Source: Brevibacillus brevis (GTDB taxonomy: Bacteria; Bacillota; Bacilli; Brevibacillales; Brevibacillaceae). Taken from it: DNA of 64,000 nucleotides. Under the pieces are notes generated by a model. It was given only the letters and a program-made list of their open reading frames with translations, was not told the origin of the DNA and searched no databases. Positions within the stretch are counted from its first letter, which is position 1. Each line of letters begins with the position of its first letter. The stretch is from positions 4,677,001 to 4,741,000 of the forward strand of contig NZ_LR134338.1 of NCBI RefSeq assembly GCF_900637055.1, read 5' to 3'. The position numbers and the translations under genes were made by a program. This document shows, piece after piece, positions 59,462 through 64,000 of the stretch.

Positions 59462-60319
59462 TTAACTGAAAATATTTAAAGTACTCTCTAGTATCTGTCT
59501 ATTAATTGATTTATATGCGATAAAAGACTCTCTTTTTACTGATAGATCTTCAAAAATAATTTTTGATTTATTATCTTTTAATGATTTTTCTAAAAGATAT
59601 TTTGGCAAAACACTTAACCCCATACCATTCTCAATTGCAGTTAAAATAACATCTAGGTTTGGAAGTATATGAATCGGTTTTATTAATGGATATTTTTTGA
59701 AGTGCTCTCTCCAAATCATTTTAATTATTGGTAAGTCAAAGCTGTAACTAATCCAATCCTGTGATATAAGCCAATACTCAATTGTATTTAGATCTGTTGT
59801 ATCAATAATTTCATAATGTTTAGGAGCAACAATTACAAATTCTTCATCTGTTAGCTTCAAATAATCAATCTCGGAATAACTAAACTTCTTTGACGTAGTT
59901 ATAATATCCAACTTATTTTCCATTAAAAGCTCAAATAGTTGATCAACTGTTCCAAAATATGAGATGATTCCAATCTCTAGTTTACTGAATCTAGGAAGTA
60001 AGCAGTTACTAAATAATTCATTTGTAGCTCCAATTCTAATTGTTCCTATTCCAAAAGAAGCTGTTGTTTTTAGAGTCACTGCAGTTTCTTCTAAAGACTC
60101 GATTAAAGGAGCGATCTGCGAAAATAACATTTTTGAGCGTTCTGTCGGTAGCATTTTTCGCGTTGTTCGAATAAATAAAGGCTGCCCGACTTCTGCTTCA
60201 AGGAATGACAAATGCTGACTTATTTCTGGCTGTAACATATTCCGAAGTTTAGCAGCTTCAGAAACTGAACCGCATTTATATACTGAAATAAAGCTTCTAT
60301 ACCACTCAAAGTTAAGCAT
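59462..60319 (-). CDS. LysR-family regulator overlapping jetD
   Basis: LysR-type regulator of 285 residues. N-terminal winged helix: SFISVYKCGSVSEAAKLRNM, LQPEISQHLSFLEAEVGQPLF, then RTTRKMLPTERS; the C-terminal half is the two-lobed effector domain. ATG 60319 lies inside the end of jetD, overlapping by 8 bases, so it is translationally coupled to the Wadjet operon and shares its AT-rich composition. The intact overlap suggests it belongs to the system, as an autoregulator or signal sensor (inference). The 248 bases after it contain no recognisable gene. Confidence 0.88.
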   Translation of the reverse strand: MLNFEWYRSFISVYKCGSVSEAAKLRNMLQPEISQHLSFLEAEVGQPLFIRTTRKMLPTERSKMLFSQIAPLIESLEETAVTLKTTASFGIGTIRIGATNELFSNCLLPRFSKLEIGIISYFGTVDQLFELLMENKLDIITTSKKFSYSEIDYLKLTDEEFVIVAPKHYEIIDTTDLNTIEYWLISQDWISYSFDLPIIKMIWREHFKKYPLIKPIHILPNLDVILTAIENGMGLSVLPKYLLEKSLKDNKSKIIFEDLSVKRESFIAYKSINRQILESTLNIFS

Positions 60320-61688
60320 TATTCTTTTCCTCCACTGCGTAAATCGTATTACCAATTATGTCTTCATATAACCTATCAACTAATGCTTCTTGATAACCAA
60401 TCCTCGCCGTTTTCAAACTTAATCGAGTGATATCAAGAAAAGGATTTTCCATATCTCCTAACACGTTGGAACCTATCATTTTTTCTATAGGCACCCAACG
60501 TTTTTTATCCTTAATATCTAAACCAGTGGTCTGTACTGAAATCTCGTAGTCTGAAAGGGTATATCTCCACAGTTGAACCTTCGCTTGCCTTGAGCGCAAA
60601 CGCTTCAAAATTCGATAGGCCATGCCCATTCCTTCTGGATCAAAATCCCCAGAATATTTTATTAAAAAGTTGTTATCTCCTAGCCGATCTAAAAGAGCTA
60701 GTGTCGATAGTTGAAATTGTCCAGAGGAACAAACCATTGGAGGAAGTTGAAAGTAAGATATTTCTGCTTCCCAACGATCTAATATTGCCGAAAATACTGA
60801 GGGATTCTCTATCACATAAACTATGCGCTCTCTCATACGCTCAAAAATAGGATTAATATAATCTGAACGAACAATCGTTCTTAATGGAATAGAAATCACA
60901 ATTCCTGATTCTGAAATATTTAGAAATTTTAGACCGCAACAAGTTACAGAAGAAGATATATCATCGCGTAATAACATATTATCAAAATAAAGTTCAGATA
61001 AATCCTCAGTCGAGGTAGGATAACTTCGGCTTGTAATATGGCACAAACCAAAAATCAGCATTTTTCCTAACCGCTTGTCCGTGTCAAAATCATGAGGATA
61101 ACCTGTTATTTTTGTAGCCAGCATTGGTAGGCGTACATATTTATTCTGTTTCTTTAGTAATGATAATTCTAAAAATGTATCTATCATGATTTCTAAAAAA
61201 CGTTGAAGAAGAAGAGAATCTTCGTAATAGATATTTCTAATAAATCTATAACCTATTCCTTTTTTTTGTTTCAACTCCTGAAACCACGTAATCAAGCTAG
61301 ATTGCTTTAATGAGGCATGGTTCTCGATGCTAATCCAAAATATGTCCCATATCTCATTTATTTTTGCCTGCATTTCTCTTCTTGAGATGAGGGGCTCTTC
61401 GTTGACATAGGCCTCCAACAAGTCTTTAACAGCCACATTGCAAAAGGGTGTACGTTTCAAAATATCTCCGAACTTTTCAAACGTCGTTGAATATTCTCTA
61501 GTATTTATATCCTTTCGGAACAATCCACTAAGGGCACGTTGTTCATCAAGAGTTAAATTTTTCAATTTCACAGTACCACTGAAACGTCCATCCCTTTTTA
61601 CCTTCTTGATCATAGCAAGAAAAAATTTTTCATAAGCCTCATCACTTTTAAAAAAAGCTACCGCATCTTTTATATCTTTTACTGTCAT
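60312..61688 (-). CDS. jetD: Wadjet type III JetD (TIGR02679-like Toprim nuclease)
   Basis: Protein of 458 residues matching TIGR02679: an N-terminal DUF3323-type region and a C-terminal DUF2399 Toprim-like domain. The Toprim acidic residues are visible: Glu about 294 in VIENPSVFS, and the DxD pair about 348/350 in YSGDFDPEG. In Wadjet systems JetD is the nuclease subunit that cuts plasmid DNA extruded by the JetABC SMC complex. ATG 61688 follows AAGGAG at 7 bases. It is downstream of jetC with an unusual 429-base gap, and its stop overlaps the LysR gene. Confidence 0.87.
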   Translation of the reverse strand: MTVKDIKDAVAFFKSDEAYEKFFLAMIKKVKRDGRFSGTVKLKNLTLDEQRALSGLFRKDINTREYSTTFEKFGDILKRTPFCNVAVKDLLEAYVNEEPLISRREMQAKINEIWDIFWISIENHASLKQSSLITWFQELKQKKGIGYRFIRNIYYEDSLLLQRFLEIMIDTFLELSLLKKQNKYVRLPMLATKITGYPHDFDTDKRLGKMLIFGLCHITSRSYPTSTEDLSELYFDNMLLRDDISSSVTCCGLKFLNISESGIVISIPLRTIVRSDYINPIFERMRERIVYVIENPSVFSAILDRWEAEISYFQLPPMVCSSGQFQLSTLALLDRLGDNNFLIKYSGDFDPEGMGMAYRILKRLRSRQAKVQLWRYTLSDYEISVQTTGLDIKDKKRWVPIEKMIGSNVLGDMENPFLDITRLSLKTARIGYQEALVDRLYEDIIGNTIYAVEEKNNA

Positions 61689-62117
61689 AATGAAACTCCT
61701 TCATTCATCTAGATCTCACTCTCGTGCTCATTTAATCCGATATCTGGAACAAGCGAGGCAACAATTAAAAGGAGTTCGACCGTATTTCTGTGAGAAACAA
61801 CTGCAGGAGCCTGCTCCCCACTTTGATGGTTTATTAGATTGGACTCATAACCTTAACAGCCGTTTCACACCTCAGTCTTCGATATGCTCTCGACAAATAT
61901 CACATCACTCCAAAATTGGTCATGGTTGTTTAAAAGAGTGCTCATATAAAATCAGTTCAACAAAATGCTCAATTCGTATCAAAATTGAACATCCCACGAG
62001 ACGTCTCTTCATTGCCCCCGATTCTTTCTTTTTAAGAGTCCAATTGCAAAAACTGAATTTCTACAAGTCATACTTTAAATTAAAAATGTGGTTGCATATC
62101 TTTATGCCCACACTCAG
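61689..62117. other. 429-base gap between jetC and jetD
   Basis: Neither strand shows a convincing gene. A plus-strand open frame (61690-62148) has no ribosome site, odd composition and overlaps both jet genes, so it is not called. No terminator hairpin was seen. Wadjet genes are normally packed closely, so this may be relic DNA, an insertion or an unrecognised regulatory region. Confidence 0.5.
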
Positions 62118-64000
62118 TTATGTTCCAATAATAAGTTGTTTCGGATGAAGCTCATCATATTCTTGAGTTAGAAGAGGAAAACGCTCCTCTCCGTTCCAAT
62201 AGAAAAATGCGATACTAGCGTAATTAGCACCTTGAGGCCGTATAATATGAGCAATGGATAAGGTATTAACTGTTTCGTAATCCCCCCACAACGCCTGGGA
62301 TGTCAAGATGTACGAAATTTCCATTTCTTCAAGTAACGCAAACATATCTGCTATGTTTTTGTCATCTACACCAGCAAACGCCTCGTCTAGCGTAACTAAT
62401 CTGGCAGCATCTTCATTTGCTCCTTCATAACAAGCATGTAACGCAGAAAAAAGAGGTACATAAACCGACAACGCTCGTTCACCACCGGAAGCAGTATTTA
62501 AGAACTTTCGGTTTACTTCTTCCCATTTCTGACCCTTGTAACATTCGAGCTTAAAGTCAAACCACTCTCGGTAATCCAAGACTTTACGGAGAGCGTCCTG
62601 TATACTGATTTCTGATGATTCTTCCTGAGCCCATTCCCGTGCCCGTTCGACCTGTGCTCTAAAATGTTTGGAAATCTTCCCATAGTCCTCATCATTTAAG
62701 AGCTCCGGCCGAGCCATTAACAATTCTACCAATTCTGTAGTATTTAACGACTCGTCACTCTCCGCTTTTTTGCCTCTCCATTCCAATCGAAAGGAAATAG
62801 ACGCTTTCCGATTTTTCATAACGTGATTCAAGTTATCAATCCATCGTCTGGTTTTAGTTATTTTTTCACGTATTGTATGACCTAATGTGTTCAAAATGAC
62901 TTCTTCAAACAGACGCTGCCGTTCTTTATCTAGGCTTAGTTGTAGATGACTCAATTTCTCAGTAATTTCTCTAACAGCTTCGTCAGGATTCATTCTGCCA
63001 GTGCCCGCTATACATTCCACAATCTTTCTTTGGGCAGACAACCCCTCTTCGTTTTCGAACTGAAGTTTAATGTCGAAGAAATAGCCAGGTACTGTCTCCC
63101 TTACGAGTATGTTACTTAACTCATTTAAAGCTGTTTCACTGTCCTTTGTAACTCGTGCACCCCATTCCCGTGCAAAGGATATTAAGTCAGTTGTTGGGGC
63201 TTTATGGTAGGGCAACGACAGCTCGCATTGCAAGATTGCTTCAGCTCGTGAAGTCCGATAGCTGAGTAAGGATAGAGCATTTTGTGCATCTATCATGTTA
63301 TATTCGCTGGTCTCTAATCCATTTTTAAGTTCTCCCCTATACGTTAATGCATTATCTCTTTCTTCTTTAATTTGAGTCAAACGTTCTACGATGAAGTTTC
63401 GACGATCCCGAATTTGATTAGCACCTACGTCCCTGATTAGTATGTCTACAGCTTCTAGTTGACCATTTACTCTCGCAATCTCTGATTGTATTTCATTTTG
63501 TTCGCCGCGGATTAGCAAAAGCCCATTATCAAAATCTATAATCCGTTCAACTGAAATTTTAATCCTTTGCTGAAGACTCTTCATTTCATTAGACTGATTT
63601 TGAATGGTGAGTATCAATTGAATATATTCAATCAATATTTTGATAGCTTCTTCACAGCCTTGTTCTGTTACTTCCGTTATATTTAATTTTAGAGCAGAGA
63701 TTTCCTTCTTCATTTCTACATACTCGTCGTATATTTTCACGTTCTGGGTACGAAGAATTTCTAGTTCTTCTTCTAAATGGTCATATTTGTATTTTTGTTT
63801 GCCTCGTTGCTTAAGGATAACAAGTATTTCCGTAGGCACCGGCAAGGCTTCTTCCTCAGATTTTAGTTGTTTCATCGCACAACGAACCTGTTCAATCTGT
63901 TTCGAGTACAAAGTAATGGCATCATCCGCTTCTTGAACCCGTTGTTGCAAGAATTGAATTTTTTCCTGCCGCAACAGTTCGCGCGCAGCTTTACCGATAA
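62118..64000 (-). CDS. jetC: Wadjet type III JetC (TIGR02680-like SMC ATPase), C-terminal part
   Basis: The C-terminal ~627 codons of an SMC/SbcC-like ATPase; the frame is open to the right edge, so the start lies outside (full family length about 1350 residues). Long coiled coils (heptad-rich Glu/Lys/Arg/Leu from the edge to about 63250) precede the ATPase head. Its ABC signature is ASGGERALSVYVPL and the Walker B/D-loop is RLVTLDEAFAGVDD, with a final AFFYWNGEE segment typical of TIGR02680. JetC is the DNA-extruding motor; JetA and JetB homologues should lie upstream to the right. Confidence 0.88.
   Translation of the reverse strand, partial: IGKAARELLRQEKIQFLQQRVQEADDAITLYSKQIEQVRCAMKQLKSEEEALPVPTEILVILKQRGKQKYKYDHLEEELEILRTQNVKIYDEYVEMKKEISALKLNITEVTEQGCEEAIKILIEYIQLILTIQNQSNEMKSLQQRIKISVERIIDFDNGLLLIRGEQNEIQSEIARVNGQLEAVDILIRDVGANQIRDRRNFIVERLTQIKEERDNALTYRGELKNGLETSEYNMIDAQNALSLLSYRTSRAEAILQCELSLPYHKAPTTDLISFAREWGARVTKDSETALNELSNILVRETVPGYFFDIKLQFENEEGLSAQRKIVECIAGTGRMNPDEAVREITEKLSHLQLSLDKERQRLFEEVILNTLGHTIREKITKTRRWIDNLNHVMKNRKASISFRLEWRGKKAESDESLNTTELVELLMARPELLNDEDYGKISKHFRAQVERAREWAQEESSEISIQDALRKVLDYREWFDFKLECYKGQKWEEVNRKFLNTASGGERALSVYVPLFSALHACYEGANEDAARLVTLDEAFAGVDDKNIADMFALLEEMEISYILTSQALWGDYETVNTLSIAHIIRPQGANYASIAFFYWNGEERFPLLTQEYDELHPKQLIIGT

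Noticed and set aside
61690..62148. 152-codon plus-strand frame in the jetC-jetD gap
   Set aside because: No ribosome site, rich in Ser/His/Arg/Cys as in chance frames, and it overlaps the 3' end of jetC and nearly the start of jetD on the other strand.
1..64000. CRISPR arrays, tRNA, rRNA and insertion sequences
   Set aside because: No regularly spaced repeats, cloverleaf-type sequences, rRNA segments or transposase motifs were seen on either strand.

Overview
The window looks like a chromosomal segment of a Gram-positive, spore-former-type Firmicute, most likely Brevibacillus or a close Paenibacillaceae relative. This is inferred from AGGAGG-type ribosome sites, SigA-type promoters, a CIRCE heat-shock operator, several S-layer-homology (SLH) proteins, a chromosomal type-A chloramphenicol acetyltransferase and many regulator/transporter pairs. 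No rRNA, tRNA, insertion sequence or CRISPR array was recognised.

Layout. 1-7.3 kb: 5' part of htpG under CIRCE, a membrane-anchored PstS-like binding protein, a cat gene with its own leader peptide and attenuator hairpin, and an operon of SLH serine hydrolase, response regulator and kinase. 7.3-16 kb: metabolic genes (VOC protein, cyclase, butanediol dehydrogenase with a LacI-type regulator and operators, alpha/beta hydrolase), then an ECF transporter module lacking its S component, divergent from an AraC regulator across a Fur-box-like site. 16-34 kb: kinase/DoxX pair, TerB-like protein, secreted TraB/GumN protein, DrrAB-type exporter, NmrA protein with a WYL regulator, FIVAR/SLH protein, DUF418 protein, tandem-SGNH lipoprotein, PPP phosphatase, a 1031-residue GNAT fusion followed by an amidohydrolase, DegV protein and a quinone-reductase-like enzyme. 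34-45 kb: membrane-anchored multicopper oxidase with a CopD-like partner and a divergent two-component system, CoxG and DUF4253 proteins, a Fur-boxed siderophore-binding lipoprotein, and a YcdB/SLH protein. 45-54 kb: Lrp regulator and old yellow enzyme, two MFS transporters (one fused to DUF3817, one with a MarR regulator and twin operators), a TetR/DUF4180/SUMF1 operon, an AraC regulator opposite a quinone reductase, and an ECF S component.

54.3-64 kb is accessory and visibly AT-richer: a small membrane protein, a secreted Fn3/DUF3238-like protein, prophage relics (XtrA-like, disrupted Xpf-like sigma factor), several genes broken by indels or stops (TetR, GNAT, an unknown protein), and then the 3' half of a type III Wadjet (Jet) anti-plasmid operon. 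The SMC-like jetC runs off the right edge, jetD follows, and a LysR-family regulator overlaps the jetD stop codon. That LysR gene appended to a Wadjet operon is the most interesting item here.

Starts were chosen by Shine-Dalgarno spacing, so several use GTG or TTG. Family names come from motif recognition by eye, not from database searches.
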